Assembly: GCA_021904315.1 (NCBI GenBank)
Contig: CM038907.1
Span: forward strand, 19,413,223-19,477,222
Direction of reading: 5' to 3'
Length of the DNA: 64,000 bases
Origin: Sphagnum magellanicum
Taxonomy: Eukaryota; Streptophyta; Sphagnopsida; Sphagnales; Sphagnaceae
Shown here: positions 1 through 16,990 of the stretch, in pieces
Numbering within the stretch: the stretch's first letter is position 1
Layout: every line of letters starts with the position of its first letter
Made by a program: the position numbers and the translations under genes
Notes under the pieces: model-generated
Databases searched by the model: none
Seen by the model: only the letters and a program-made list of their open reading frames with translations
Told to the model about the DNA's origin: nothing

Positions 1-1628
1 ATTTAAAATAAATAAATAAATTTGGACTAGATAGAACTTAAAAAAACCCCTAATATTTGGAATTCTCCAATAAAGGTGGGTAAAATGATTCACACTTACA
101 AGTAATAAAGGAAATCATCGGGGTTAAAAATGGGTTGTCCAATTGTTTTTATAAGTTCAAAAAAATTCTATCAATCCCATAATGTGCACATAAGATTAAT
201 ATTTATTCTATTTATTCTATTCTAATTTTTAAAAATTAATCAAAATACAAGTTGAAACAACACAAGACTTTAGCGTTTATTATTTAATTCTTTAGTGTGA
301 ATTGGGGGTGGGTTTGGGGGGAGGTTTTTTTTTTTCCGAGTGAGTGTCGAGCGATGACCCCCCCTCGGTTTGGTTGGTTAGAATCCTTGATTGTGATTCC
401 AAAATACCCGAAACCAAATCAAAATAAAAAAAATTTGGATCCAAACATGAAACGGGAACCCATACCCAGTTCCATAACCAGAATTAGAACGTGAATTTCT
501 GGAAAAACAAAAAATTGCGAAAATAAATAAATAAAATGGTCTAGAACCAGGAGTTAACCCTAATGTCCAAAACCCTAATAGGTAGGTAAAGTTTAAAGTT
601 TAGGGTTTAGGGTTTTACATTGGATTTTGCTTCTAGTGAAGGGGCTAGGCCTCCCCCCTTCTTCTTTTTTTTTCTTGTGGGTCAATTTGCTCGCAAGCAA
701 CCAAAAAAAAAAAACAACACACTCGGTTCGGTCCCCTTTGCAATTTGTAACACCGACAACAACAACAATTATATTTTTTTAATTTTTAAGTGGCCACCAA
801 CACTCGCATACACCCGTATTATTATTATTATTATTATTTATTTTCCGTGGAAATTTCAACATTTTTTCAAAATGATTTTAATATGTGTCTGTTGAAGGTG
901 CCAATGTATTTATGGCAAATCAGGAGTTCATTGGCAATAGGAGATTGCAATTCCATAGGATTTAGCCAATTTTGTTTTTTGGGAAATCACATTATTTATG
1001 GGCGACAAGTCCTTTTTTTTTCTTTTTTTGGGGGGGGGGGGCTGTATATAGCCAAAATATATATATATTAAAAAATAAAAGTGTGCTATAATCGAGTTTT
1101 TTTTTTTTCGAAAGATTTTTTTTCAACAGACAGAATATTTGGCCAAAATTTAGCAAAAATTGCTAGATTTCTATTCATGGTTCAAGTAGATAGCCAAAAA
1201 TGTAGAAGTTGTGTTTTAAGAAATTTGCTTTCATATTTAGCTTGTAGCAAAATTTGGCTAGATCTACTTGTGGGTCATTTCCAATTTGGCTATGTCATAA
1301 AATTGACCCGAAAAAAAACATTTGCGGGCTGGTGACATGCAAGAACCTATGGTCTAAATATGGCAATTTTAACCTTTCTACTGAAAATATGGTGTGGCTT
1401 TGGCTGATTTTTTTTAAAAAAATTTAAATTCCCATTTTCCAAAAAAGCCGCATTTTTTTTTTTTTGGGTCACCGAGTGGTGAAATTTGGCCACCCAAAAT
1501 TTTTTTAATTATTTTTAAAAAAATAAAAATTCCATTTACTTATTTAAAAATCCGATGAATACCTTTGATTTATCATATATTAGTATGGTAATCATATAGA
1601 AATTCCCCCAAAAACATTAGAGCCAATT
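1..1628. other. AT-rich intergenic DNA, no gene seen
   Basis: This stretch is AT-rich with many A, T and G runs (for example a run of G near 1029-1040). Short open frames at 297-494, 620-1071 and 1081-1335 are low in complexity and resemble no family I know. Two TTTAGGG telomere-type motifs lie near 597-616. I see no exon with convincing splice sites. Confidence 0.6.
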
Positions 1629-1783
1629 GGATCTGTGGGTGGTTAAGGGTTTAGGGTTTAGGCACAATTGGATCTATGGGTGGTTAAGGGTTTAGGGTTT
1701 AGGCACAATTGGATCTGTGGGTGGTTAAGGGTTTAGGGTTTAGGCACAATTGGATCTATGGGTGGTTTAGGGTTTAGGTGCAC
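1629..1783. repeat. 41-bp tandem repeat containing plant telomere motifs
   Basis: Copies begin at 1629, 1670, 1711 and 1752, an exact 41-bp period, for about 3.75 copies. Each unit begins GGATCTRTGGGTGG; the first three carry two overlapping TTTAGGG motifs and the shorter last one keeps the same core. Units differ by single bases (GTG versus ATG near the start), so the array is old enough to have diverged slightly, or it spread as a two-unit block, because the G/A variant alternates. Confidence 0.9.
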
Positions 1784-4700
1784 ATTAATTTGATCTTGGG
1801 TGGTCGGTCATAGCTCATAGCCGATTGAAGCAATACGAAGCTCGTGGGTTTGCTCAAAGAGTTTCTCAATAAGGGACACAAGCAATGGACAAATGTCTTA
1901 AAAGGGGTTTGGTGTGTGTCTTGTGTTGTTGTGTTTGGTGTTCCGGAGCCAAAGTTGAGTGAAGATCAAGTTTTTGCTGAAACTTGAGAAGCTCGATCAT
2001 ACATGATTTTTGAGATAACAACGAACACGACAAGGTTTTGATCTAGGGCTCTGAAAATACAAACTTGCTTTTGTTGACGAACATCATCAAGCCTATATAG
2101 ACGCCAAAGTGGTTGGGGCTCATGGCCTCTTTGCAAGTAGTTGTTGTGTAGTTTTGATTCACCATTTGGTCATGTTAACATGCACAATGTAGTGTAACAC
2201 ATTGAACACCCATTATTGTAGTTTAGTAGACTCATGTTATTTCCCATTGGTTTCGATGTTTCAAAGTTCCCAATTGTGATCATTTCATCATAGTGGATAA
2301 TAATTGGGAATTAAAATTGAAAGGGAAACGTTTGGATGAAAAAGTCACTTCCATATTCGCCCATATTGAAGTCATTACTATGTTAATCACATTCACTACA
2401 ACTTCATCCATATTGTCCTTCCCATCCCTCCCAAAAAAAACAAAAAAAAAACTTCAGCTTGACATAATTAAGGATGATTGTCATCCAATCACCAACCATG
2501 TTGTATGAAATCAATGAAGGCCATTGTAGTTCAAATCATAAACATCTTGTATCAACTAAATCAATTAAGATGTACACATGACAAAATGTACCTATATACA
2601 TCCTACCATTCGACAATTTACCTAAAAATGTTAACCACGCAAGGCTCATCATGTTAATGGGAAAAATTTAGAGAAACTAAAGGGGGTTCTTGGTTGAATA
2701 ATCTAGTTGATGTAAGATTTAGATTTCAAATTTTGTGAATTTTGTGAGTATGCATAATAACAATAATAAAAGTGAATTTTGTCTTATGTCAATAAACTAA
2801 GAGCTACTTAAATATGGCATTATTTCCAATGGTGGGCTTTTATTAGTTGTGTCAATGGAAATAAACTCAATTTTTGTTTTTTTCTTTTCCAAAGCAAGAC
2901 AATTGATTTTCAAGGGTTAGATGAAATTAAATGCTTTAATCTCAACTTCTTCACACAACACACACAAAGGTGTTAAATGGATCAATTCACTAACCACTAT
3001 GGGGGAAACACCTCTCAAAATCAATAATACTTCATTCACCATTCAAGAGAAATACCCTCAATATATGAAACATTAGGTTTTCTCTTTGCATGTGTGCATT
3101 GGGAGAAAGAGGAAACCTTGCTACAATTCACACAAATACACTTAAAAGCAAGAGACAAATGACACTATAAACCAAACAAACAACACAAACAAAAATAATA
3201 ACCCCCTCCCCTTTCCCTTTGTGAGCCAAATAAAACAACACCAAAGCCAAAAAGGGGGAAACACTTGCATGTTTGCACCCACATAAAAATATTTGAAACA
3301 AACATTCTTACAAACAAACAAGCAAACCCGACACACCATAAAATCTTACACAACCAAAACATGAAGTCACTAAACACTTAAGCATATAAGACACTTCTAC
3401 TTGTTGGCAAAATAAATAAATAAATAAATAAATAAGTAAATAAATAATCCAACAATATATGTGATGAAAAAAGGAATAAATCTTTTACAAGCAAAACTCA
3501 TTAAACTAGGGTAGGGACACTAGCTATCTTTGTTGGCCTTGCATACTACCAAGGCAATTAGGATATTGTGTTTAGATTCATTATAGAGTATAGTAGCTAG
3601 CTTAAGGGATTTTGGCCCTTAGGTCATAGGTCTATTTTTATAGGAGTATTTTTGAAAGGATGATATTTTGGCTTGTGTTGAAACTTGAGATTTAGTAGTT
3701 ATAATAGAGTTATAATAATATCTTGAAAGATTTTGATTTTTTTTTGGGAGGATTTTTTTGGTGAAAATTAGGTATATTTTTTGTATGGTGAAATATTTGA
3801 GTTTCCATAATACTTCTTCTTTTTCCTTAAGATACTTTTTTTAAAAATGTAAATGGCAAGGCCATGGTGTGATTACACACCCCTTGTTTTCTTACATTAT
3901 GTAAAATCCTATACCCTAATTGCACATTACTTACTTTGTGGAATGTAAAGTAGTTGTATCATTACCATATAGGTTGTTGTGTCCTAATGAAGATGGTCAT
4001 TTTGAATTGTTAACTACACTATCTCCAATGGTAATTGACAAGTTCATTAGACTTGGTCCAACATGAAGTCACAAGAAATTGTAGCAAATTTTTTTTTAAA
4101 AAAAAAAAAATAATAAATAAATATATTTATTTGTTCAATTTTTTAATTTTATTGTCTAATTTTTTCTTTGAAACATCAACCTTTTGCGTGCCACCGAAAT
4201 GGCACCTTAGATATTGTACCTACAAGTAATGTTCGGTGCTTCCTTTGTTGAATATTTAATAAAATTACTGACATATTTGTCATTACCTTCTTGGAAGGAA
4301 AACATGTCTCAAAGCTAAATAAGACCCAGTTAAGAACTCGGTAGTTAAGTGGGAGCTTTCTCTACATTACTTAACATGAGTTAGCAACCACATGATTCTT
4401 CTTAAAATAATGGTATGTTCAACACCTTTTCCGGTTAGTTAGTTAGTAAAAAAAATTTAAAGCCTTAACATTAATCAACATTAGGATTAGGCTTATTTTA
4501 CCCTTAACAAGGTTTAGACATGTTAACCTAAGACAAATTATAATTAATTTAAGACAATTTAGCTAATTGTTTACAAAATCTTGACAAAGGAGAAAGTTAT
4601 GCAATCTGATTAAATTTTAAGCTTTAAAATTAATCGATATTAGGGTTAGGGTTACTTTTAATCTAATAACCTAATAACATGTTAACCCTAATAACATGTT

Positions 4701-4980
4701 AGTTATACAACCCTTTAAGATGACAAATAAAAGAGTTGTTGGAAAAGGAACATGAATGAGGTAGGGCCATGGTATTATTTATTATTAATTCCTTATCAAA
4801 TTCCATATCATTCCTTTTTTCTTTGATTTTTTTTTTTTTTTTCACTTGTGTTTTGCAAAGTTATTTTTTGCACTTTATTTTATTTTTTAAAATTATTTTA
4901 TTTTATTTTGCATGTTATCATATTTTAAATTGTCTTTTTTCTTCCCAAAAAAAAGACATTATTCCATCATCAAATTGTTA

Positions 4981-5025
<45 letters not shown>

Positions 5026-5499
5026 GGGTTAGTTGTAGGTTTTATAATTTTGTTGATCCACTTTCAATTAAATGAATAAATATTTTGGTTATGATTTATG
5101 ACTTATAAATTAATTTTTAATGTTTTGTTGTAGTTTGCTTGCAGTTAAATGAATATTTTGATAGTCTAGATGGGTTGGTTGTAAAATAATAGATTATTTA
5201 GTTATTTATTTATTTATTTATTTTTGGGTCTACCAAGTTTACTTTGCCAAATCAAATAGTTTTATATTTATAAATAAATATAATTATATAAACACTTTTT
5301 AAATAGTAGATAAAGAGAAAGCCATTAAAATAGTAAATAATAAAGAGATAGATAAAGTAGTAAAAATAGTAAACCCCCAAAAAAAGAAAAAAAACATATC
5401 TAGATAGATTTTTTTTTTCAAAAAGTAAATAATAAATAGAAAATAGGTAGAATTTTTATTTTTTAAAAAATAAAGAAATAAATGGAGTTTGTATAGCTA
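1784..5499. other. AT-rich intergenic DNA with microsatellites
   Basis: No supported gene. It contains an (AAAT)n run near 3411-3456, a (TA)n run at about 4983-5010 and long A/T-rich low-complexity stretches. Open frames such as 3142-3377 (minus) and 4769-5032 (plus) are made of low-complexity translation and show no family signature. Confidence 0.6.
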
Positions 5500-6335
5500 G
5501 TTTTTGTACAAATTGTTTATTTATTTATTTGTTTGTTCCATTTGCCAAAAACTTCCAAAAACAAAACTCTTGTTGTTTTTGTGCTGTGCTTTGTTTGTAT
5601 TTTTTGGAGGTGCTCGCTCGAGGGAGACGACGAGACGAGAGAAGAGACGGACTCTAGAGACTCGAGAGAAGGGACGACGCGAGGAGAGAGAGAGAGAGAG
5701 AGAGAGATGGAGTGCAAGCGAGGTTTGCAGCTTTTGGCAGGTTTTAGACCAGCGCAGGATACTGTGGTTTCGATAGTCCAGATCTGGATGTTGTAGCAGC
5801 AGCAGGACGCGGAGGAGAAGGGATCGAGCGAGCTTGGCTTCCTTATTAATAAGCCTCTTTGCAGCAAAACTCTCCATGTGCACAGAGAGACACAGAGATA
5901 TAGAGAAAGAGAGAGAGAGTGTGTGTGTGTGTGTGTGGGGAGAGGGGCAGACAACATAGGTAGCAGTTGAAGAAGAGGTGGCCATATCTTGTTGTATATC
6001 TCGATGAGCTCTCTCTTGATCTGTGGTAGAGAAAGAGTGAGAGAATAATGTGAGAAAGAGTTTCTTCGTCAAGAACGAACCCTCGAGAGTTGTTGAAGTT
6101 TTACGCGCGCGCGCGCACAGAGGGGCAGATAACAAAACTAACAGGTGAAGAAGAAGGGGCGGTCATATCTTGTTGTATGTCTCGATGAGCTCTCTCTCTT
6201 TGATCTGTGTAGAGAAAGAGTGAGAGAATAAGGTGAGAAAGAGTTTCTTCGTCAAGAACTAACGATCGGAAGTTGTTGACGTTGAGAGAGATAGGCAGAC
6301 ACGCTGAGGATCTTGCAACAGGAGTGAGAGAGAAG
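5500..6335 (+). promoter_or_regulatory. Probable promoter and 5' leader of the AGCVIII kinase gene
   Basis: The region is purine-rich, with a (GA)n run at about 5683-5706 and GAGAGA-type stretches throughout, common in plant 5' leaders. From 5941 the leader is built of two tandem copies of a segment of about 180 bp (5941-6118 and 6119-6283). No transcription start can be fixed by eye. An open frame runs into the gene from 6273, but its first codon is TTG; the first in-frame ATG is at 6336. Confidence 0.45.
5941..6283. repeat. Tandem duplication, about 180 bp x 2, in the 5' leader
   Basis: The segment beginning AGAGGGGCAG at 5941 recurs at 6119. The match continues through the shared GAGCTCTCTC block (6006 and 6187) and the TTTCTTCGTC block (6061 and 6244). 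The offset grows from 178 to 183 bp through small indels. The first copy ends in a (GC)n run at about 6102-6116 that the second lacks. Confidence 0.85.
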
Positions 6336-10029
<3,694 letters not shown>

Positions 10030-11100
10030 GGGTATAATCTGCGAATGCAATTGTCTGGGCTCAAGCACTCTTGGATATCATATAGTTTGTGCTCTCTGGA
10101 ATATGTATAATGACATGAGTCCATACCTGCCTGTAGCTCGGTCTCTAATTTCACAGCACCATTGTGAGACAAACTGTTCTCCAGATTTCTGCATCTCTCT
10201 AGATTGCACTTCTGTGTCTGGGTTCTGGATCAGTATCTGAAGTGTTGGATAACAGTGAGCAGATAAGTTCTGTTGGGAATGAGGAAAAATAGGAGGTCCA
10301 GCTGATCTTCTATTGCTTTGATTCTAGCACTGTAAAACTGAATTCTGACTGTATGTCCTGCCAATGTGGTATGCTTGTTCCATTAGAGTTGGTGATATTT
10401 GGTGGTGAGTAATAGATTTGGGAATGAAGCCTGCAAATCCTTGGAATTTTTGACAGTATAGTAGAGACTTTTGAGGTAGCTTTCCTCAATCCAAAAGCAT
10501 ATAGTGCTAAACAATCGGAGATGCATGTTCATGACTTGTTTGTGAAACCATGTGATTTTTCTTGCATCGATTGGGTCATTTAGCATTTGCTTCATAGAGC
10601 TCTTCATGTTCTCTTCTCTTTGAAGCAAAGAGCCCTGTAAGGAATTTTATCCATGGCATTCTTGGGAAGAAGGAAGTTAATTGTCAAAGGGTGGCATGGA
10701 GGAGGTGTGTGGTAGTAAATTTGCCAAGTGTATTTATCCATGGGATTCTTGGGAAGAAGAAAAAGCTAATTGCGCAAGGGTGGCATGGAGGGTGGGTGGT
10801 GGTGTATTCACCAAGTGCATGGAGGATGGTGGGCCAGGTAAATTCTAAACATTAATATGCAAGTTCAAGCTTTACTAGCAAAGTGATGGAGTCCTCTAAT
10901 CTTTGAGCAAAGGGCAGGTTGGTGGAGGGAGTATACCATGCTGCAGGAGTACTACTAAAGTGTAGGATCCCAACTCTCAGAAGATGGAGATGGATGGAGG
11001 CCTCGTATACAGAGGAGGATCCTGCAGGGAAGAGGAAAAGGAAAAGGAATTGATTTGGGGGCAGTAGCACAGGGCAAAGCATCATCATCTCTTGTCTCCT
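10030..11100 (+). other. 3' flank of the AGCVIII kinase gene
   Basis: Sequence after the TAG stop has no further kinase-like coding sequence and probably includes the 3' untranslated region. It holds a two-copy 87-bp duplication at about 10645-10820. Minus-strand open frames at 10383-10628 and 10852-11088 are unrecognised. Confidence 0.5.
10645..10820. repeat. Tandem duplication, about 87 bp x 2
   Basis: TTTATCCATGG at 10646 recurs at 10733, followed in both copies by ATTCTTGGGAAGAAG and GGGTGGCATGGAGG. The copies differ by several substitutions and small indels. Confidence 0.8.
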
Positions 11101-14100
11101 TCAGGTATGTCTGTTATGCCAAAGGGGTGCACATGCAACACATTATGTTTCAATTTCCTTCAATGAATGAAGCACACATGGTAGAACTTTTCTTCCTTAT
11201 GAATGAGTAGTACAAAGCAAAGGCTAAATGACCCAATTTTTCAATGACCACAATTCATTCAAGAAATGTGCTTATTTCACAATTCAATTTTCAAGGATTG
11301 AACGATTACAAACATGGTCAAGTAATCTATTGTAGCAATTATGAATTGATGGCCTCATTTTGTCATTGGCAACAATCTTATTAGGTTTACACCCCACTTT
11401 TCAAAAGGTCCCAAGAAATGAATGTTTGGTAAAAAAAAACATTTTCAATGGGATCGATTTGCATAAACTTGACACACTTCACAATTCTTATAGTACTTGT
11501 AAGCATCTTTGTAAAATGTGGGTTAGTAATACCATGTTTGTAACATATTTTGTTCAAATGATCTGGCTTACAAAATGACCTTCACAAAGCCCCATCATGA
11601 GTTTTTTGTGATAGTTGGTGAACTAATCTTCTTCCTATTGCCCTTCTCAAAACACCATTCCACCGTTCCTTCCACAAAAACACAATTGATTTTTCAGGAT
11701 CAAATAGTTTTGACTCTTGTGTGTGATCTTGTTATCACAAATTTTGTAATCTTTTGACAAAAACTCCATATGATTCAAGTATTGAATGATGTTTTAATGT
11801 TCTTTAAGCATGACTTAAAGAACATTAATGTTCATGAAACAAGCATGTGGCAACTTGGCATCTTTTAAACATCTATGACCTCTTCATAAATTCACCATGT
11901 ATCAAAATCAAAACACATTCAAAGGAACAAAAAAAGGTGTTGGATGTCAAAAATTGTCATAAAAAATTAGAGATTTATTTGTTTTTTGCCATTTGAAACC
12001 ATGGTAATTATGGCAAGTTATTTTTTTATAACACACATAAATTTCAAGAAAATAAAATTAAAAATTAATCTGATCTAATTTTAAGTTTGGTTTAGGGAAG
12101 TACTTTTTAAAATGAAATTTTACTTCACTAAAACAGGACATTTTTACAAAGGACTTTCAAAGGATTCATAAAATAAAACTAAATTGATGGTAAAAAAATT
12201 AGATGATAATAACATATTATACACACTAGAAAAGACATTCATAATTTCAAAAAGGTGCATGAAATTCTAAAATGTTGATAATTAAAAGTATGCTTCAAAT
12301 TTTCAAAATTTTCAAAATGATTTATCACACATGTATGGGGTATAATTTACATGATGTATTGAAAAAATACATAATTTATAATACATGAAATTGAACTTTA
12401 AAATAATGAACACTTTTTGATATGATTTGAAATTACTATTAGTTTTCAAAACAAAACTTAAAATCTAGAAGGAATTTACAAAATTTTACAAATTCTTATT
12501 TATTAAAAAAAATTGAATGATCTATTGGGGAAACTATAACCATTTTTTATTACAAATTGCAAAAAAAAAAAACATTCATATGAAAAAGTTATTTTGGTGA
12601 AAAAAGTCATACAATACTAGTATAAAGTAATGACAATGGCTCCTTTGAATGCCTTTTGCCCTATCATGCATATAAAACCAAAAAAAAGGTTCTATATCAA
12701 ATAAGGTTTTTACTTTCTATTATAACAAAACATTAAAAATATGTATTATCTTTATATCTTACAAAGTAAAAGAGCTCCAATAGTTTTTTAAGTAGACCTT
12801 TAAAGTATCTCCATTTATTAAATGGTAAATTTGTAGATGGGGGCATTTTTGGTTTACTTTTTTTTTTTTTAAATTCCATTTAATTTTAGGCACATAAAGA
12901 TCATTGTATTACAAAAGGGTCTATTATAATCAAAAGTAAAAAATCTATTTGTTATAACATACCACGCACTTTACAAAAAAATTCATTGCAAAAAACATAC
13001 TTCAAAACTAATTGCATGCCAAACAAACAATTATGTTCAGTCTTTCTATTGTCCTACAACAACCATTTTCCTCTATAGACTTTTTAAAAATCCATAGCTA
13101 CTTATAACCTTCTTATAGATGTTACCAACCTTTTGTAGTTTAAGAAATCAATAACTACCTTTAGTTGTTGCCTTTTAAGCAATTAACACCTTATAACAAA
13201 CCTACCTTCTTAATCCAATAAATTGTACAAAAAATATTTTTCATTGCAAAACAATTAAAGAACCAAACTGAAAAGAGTAATATTTTATATCAATTTTTAA
13301 AAAAAACTTTGATTGCATTTAAAAAATCAAGGAAAAACACATTAAAAATATATCACAAGTTGATCATGTGTATTTATTCTTCACACAAATACAACCTTCT
13401 TCCATTTCATACATGTTAATTTTCTTAGAATTAGTCACACACAATGATAGAATGAGAAAATGATAATGAAAGAATGGAATGAGCCCAAAAAATAATAAGG
13501 GACCAAAGGTGGTTCCCTACTACACATAATTTCCTTATCCTCCTAAATTTCCTCACTTTATTTTAATCTCCTCCACAAATCCTAGTTAAGGGAAACCATT
13601 CATCCCTCACCCACTTTCTACTTGGACTAATTAACTTAAATGACCTCACCCCCTAGTAAATAAAATATGATAAATGAATATTTATCACTAATAACTAAAC
13701 AATTATTAAGATGCCTTTTTAAATCAATTAGACTAAGATTATTTTCACTAAAAATATTGTCTTATTAGAATTCCTCCCCGTTATTATTTTATGGTTATTC
13801 AACCATGTGAAGGTAATTCATTACACTAATAATATTATCCTCATGGAACACTTTCACTCTAGAATTGACAAATCTCTTTTCACATTTTCACTTTTACTAA
13901 TTATGGGCTATAGTAAACGAAATTTAAAGTTTATTCATTTGGTTTACCATTTTTTAATGGACAATCCCATATGAAATTCACCTCTAAATTCTTTCATGAT
14001 TCAAATTCAATTACGAAGTGAACAACCTCGGTGACCAATTTTAACACCTAGTGACCATTGGCTATGGAATCTCTTCAATGATTTTTTCCTTTTTTTAAAA

Positions 14101-15059
14101 CCCTAACCATGGCCTTATCAATTGTTTCATACTTTACTTGTTGTCTTGGTTTTGGAAACAAATTTGATGAGGATATGTTTCAAGATCAATGCATTGATTT
14201 TTACATAAATTGAACCATTTTACCTCATGTCCATGTGCCATGTCAAACACCTTTGTAGTTTATTTTGTAATGTCATAGTCATTTCCTTATGTTCTCTTAT
14301 CATTTTTAAAGTTTCATGTTTTGATTAATGTAATTCAAGCATTAGGTTTTTTTAGACTTTCTTTTAAAACTTTATTTCACTAAGGCTTCAGTTATATCAT
14401 TTCATGATTCCTTTAATGTTTTTGTGTATCATTCAAACCAATGTGATGTTTGTTTTCAAAACTTTGGAAGGAAATTGACTTAATGCATAAGAGTTCAAAA
14501 CCTAATATCAAATACAAGTTTTTTCATATTTTTTTAAAAACACTTTAGGGTTTTCACTTTTATTCCTATTAAATACATGAATAGACCATTCTCACTAACT
14601 TTGCATGCAAGGCATTCTATTTATTGTAATTGTGAAATTGATGTACTTCCATTCAACCAACTTTCATTCAATTCTTAAATTGTATTTTTGTGTATCATGA
14701 AATTTCCAATGACTTTATTTACCCGTGCAATAAAATTATCCATATCTTTTTGATACAATTCTTTAAAAGGACTGACCATTTCTAATCATGTAACCATTTT
14801 GTTTAAATGCCTAAATTGAAAAACGACATTTATGAGATCATAATTGAGTATCTATGATTCTTTCACTATGCATGACATGCAAGTTATTCATTATGGCATA
14901 ATTTCAAAAAAATTATTTCTTATTAGCCTGGATGACCAAATTTTGTTCTTATGTGAACATACTTGAGCTTTGTTTAATAGGGTAAGGTTTAGGCTCAAGT
15001 TCAAGTTTTTCTCATGGCCTACATAATTGAAAAACTACAACTATTGCATTACCAACATC
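11101..15059. other. AT-rich intergenic DNA, no gene seen
   Basis: Very AT-rich DNA with short open frames only (for example 11360-11757, plus). I found no family signature, no chain of phased exons and no clear terminal repeats. It may contain old, unrecognisable repeat remnants. Confidence 0.5.
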
Positions 15060-15430
15060 TACATGCCTTTCATTATATTTATGAACAAATGAGCTTGGCC
15101 TACCAAGACCTAGTGATAGCAATGGTATTTGTAGTTTATCTTGTAGTTATATTGATAAAGTTTACAACATGACATACCAACACTTTGTTATGGTGATGGA
15201 GTTTGTAACTTATGTTGTAGTTATATTGACAAAGTTTACAATTTGACATTCCAACATCTAGTTATAATGATGGAGTTTACAGCTTGGCTTACTAACACCT
15301 AGTTATAATGACGAGGTTTATAGTTTATCTTGTAGTTTTATCGATGGAGTTTAAAATGATATACCAACACATAGTTATAATGATGGAGTTTGTAGCTTGG
15401 CCTATTGACACATTGTGATAGAGATGGAGT
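15060..15430. repeat. Degenerate minisatellite, unit near 75 bp
   Basis: Diverged units share the blocks TTGTAGTTATATTGA, AAAGTTTACAA, ACCAACAC and ATAATGATGGAGTTT. Two adjacent units begin at about 15139 and 15214; further partial units follow to about 15430. Period and copy limits are blurred by indels. Confidence 0.65.
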
Positions 15431-16990
15431 GGTGCACCTAAAGAGTTAAGAGGTTTGACAAACATTGCCATTAGCATTGTCTTATTGTCACCAACTAAGC
15501 TTGACATCCAACAACATAGTTCATTTTCAAAACCAAACACACACTATGCATATGAAATCGGAAAACAATAATAAACAAAAGTTAAAATTAACACAATTTC
15601 AATATTTGATTTACTAAATTATTTTCACATCCTAGCTTCAAATTTTTTATCTTATCAATATTTTACATTTCCTATCATGATTCAACAATGAATAAACTTC
15701 AATGCATTGACATAGGCTATCAATGTATTTTCACAAGTATAATAGTATTACCTCTTTCATGATTAGATGAACATATGCTTGTGTTTTTGGTTATCGAAGA
15801 AAAAATGTGAAACCAAATTTAGGTCAACTAAATCAATATGGGATAGTTCATTACACAATTTTGAATACATATGTTGTGTGAGGTCAACAAAAATCATCAC
15901 ATATACACAAAAAAAAAAATTCATACAAAAAATTCACAATTTACTTTTGCATCATCACCTTGTGTGAAAGTCTTTAATTTCACATAACAACATGTGCACA
16001 CAATTTTTTTACATATACCAACCTATCTTTCATCATCATCTTAAGTATGTTCTAAAACCAAATGCTAAACAATTCTAATTTCACCCCCTTAAAAAAAAGA
16101 AGAAAACATATTATAACAATGGTGGTTGCAATAATTGCAATTACAACAATGACCACTATTAGTTGAATTATGACTATTATTGGAATAATATTATACTAAT
16201 TACAATTAATATTTCAATGACAAGTATGATTATATATATATATGTAATTTGAAATTTTGATTTACACCTCCACCAAGGAATAATGTAGATGGTGTTGGGT
16301 CATTGAGATGAATTTTTAATCTTTCCTTTATTTTCATTTATTTTGAGGCTATACTTATATTATTGTGCGTGTACAAAATTCACCTTATTGCATTGACTAT
16401 TAATGGGAAAAAATTGCCTTATTTGAATTCAATGATTTTGGTATTCCTTGTTTTGTTTTGTTTGTAGAAAATGTTTGTATGATGGATTGAAAATCAGTCA
16501 TTTTATTATTTTTTAGTTTTCTTTTGGAGGATTTAGTCTAATGATCACACTTGAATCTTGTAATGCCAATTTCATATTTAGTTTAATAGTTTAATATAAG
16601 GTATCATCTAATAATAATTTTTAATTGTTCAATAATAGATACAATGTATTGTTGGATAGATACATAAATGTAGTAAGATTCAAAAAAATTTAATAATTTT
16701 TTAAAAAAATGGTAAAGTTATGTCATTATCTTCACATTTATAATGTGTTAATTTTTCTAAAAAATTAAGCTAAAGATTAATGCATTAGGGGTTTGAATGC
16801 CCTTGCAACCCAATTTGTGAAGCAAGCGATGATTTGGCTTCTAAATAATTAACCATTTATTGATACATGAATCATATTCAACAACTTGTTAAGAAATAAT
16901 CAAATGGTAATTTGTTTGAGTTTGGGTGTTTAATTTTAGATTAGTCATAATGTAATTAATTACATTGCAATGATTTATTGTTGTGTAAAT
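15431..16990. other. AT-rich intergenic DNA, no gene seen
   Basis: AT-rich sequence with A and T runs, a short (TA)n run near 16232-16242 and no recognisable coding sequence. Open frames at 15325-15540 (minus) and 15767-15967 (plus) are unrecognised. Confidence 0.5.

Noticed and set aside
5517-6135. Long minus-strand open frames (146 and 204 codons) in the kinase leader
   Set aside because: They are translations of GA/CT repeats and of the duplicated leader, antisense to the gene, with Ser/Leu-rich low-complexity products.
6273-6335. Longer N-terminus for the AGCVIII kinase from 6273
   Set aside because: The first codon at 6273 is TTG, not ATG; the first in-frame ATG is 6336.
11360-11757. 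Coding gene or mobile-element remnant
   Set aside because: Some words looked element-like, but no motif order or terminal repeat could be supported.
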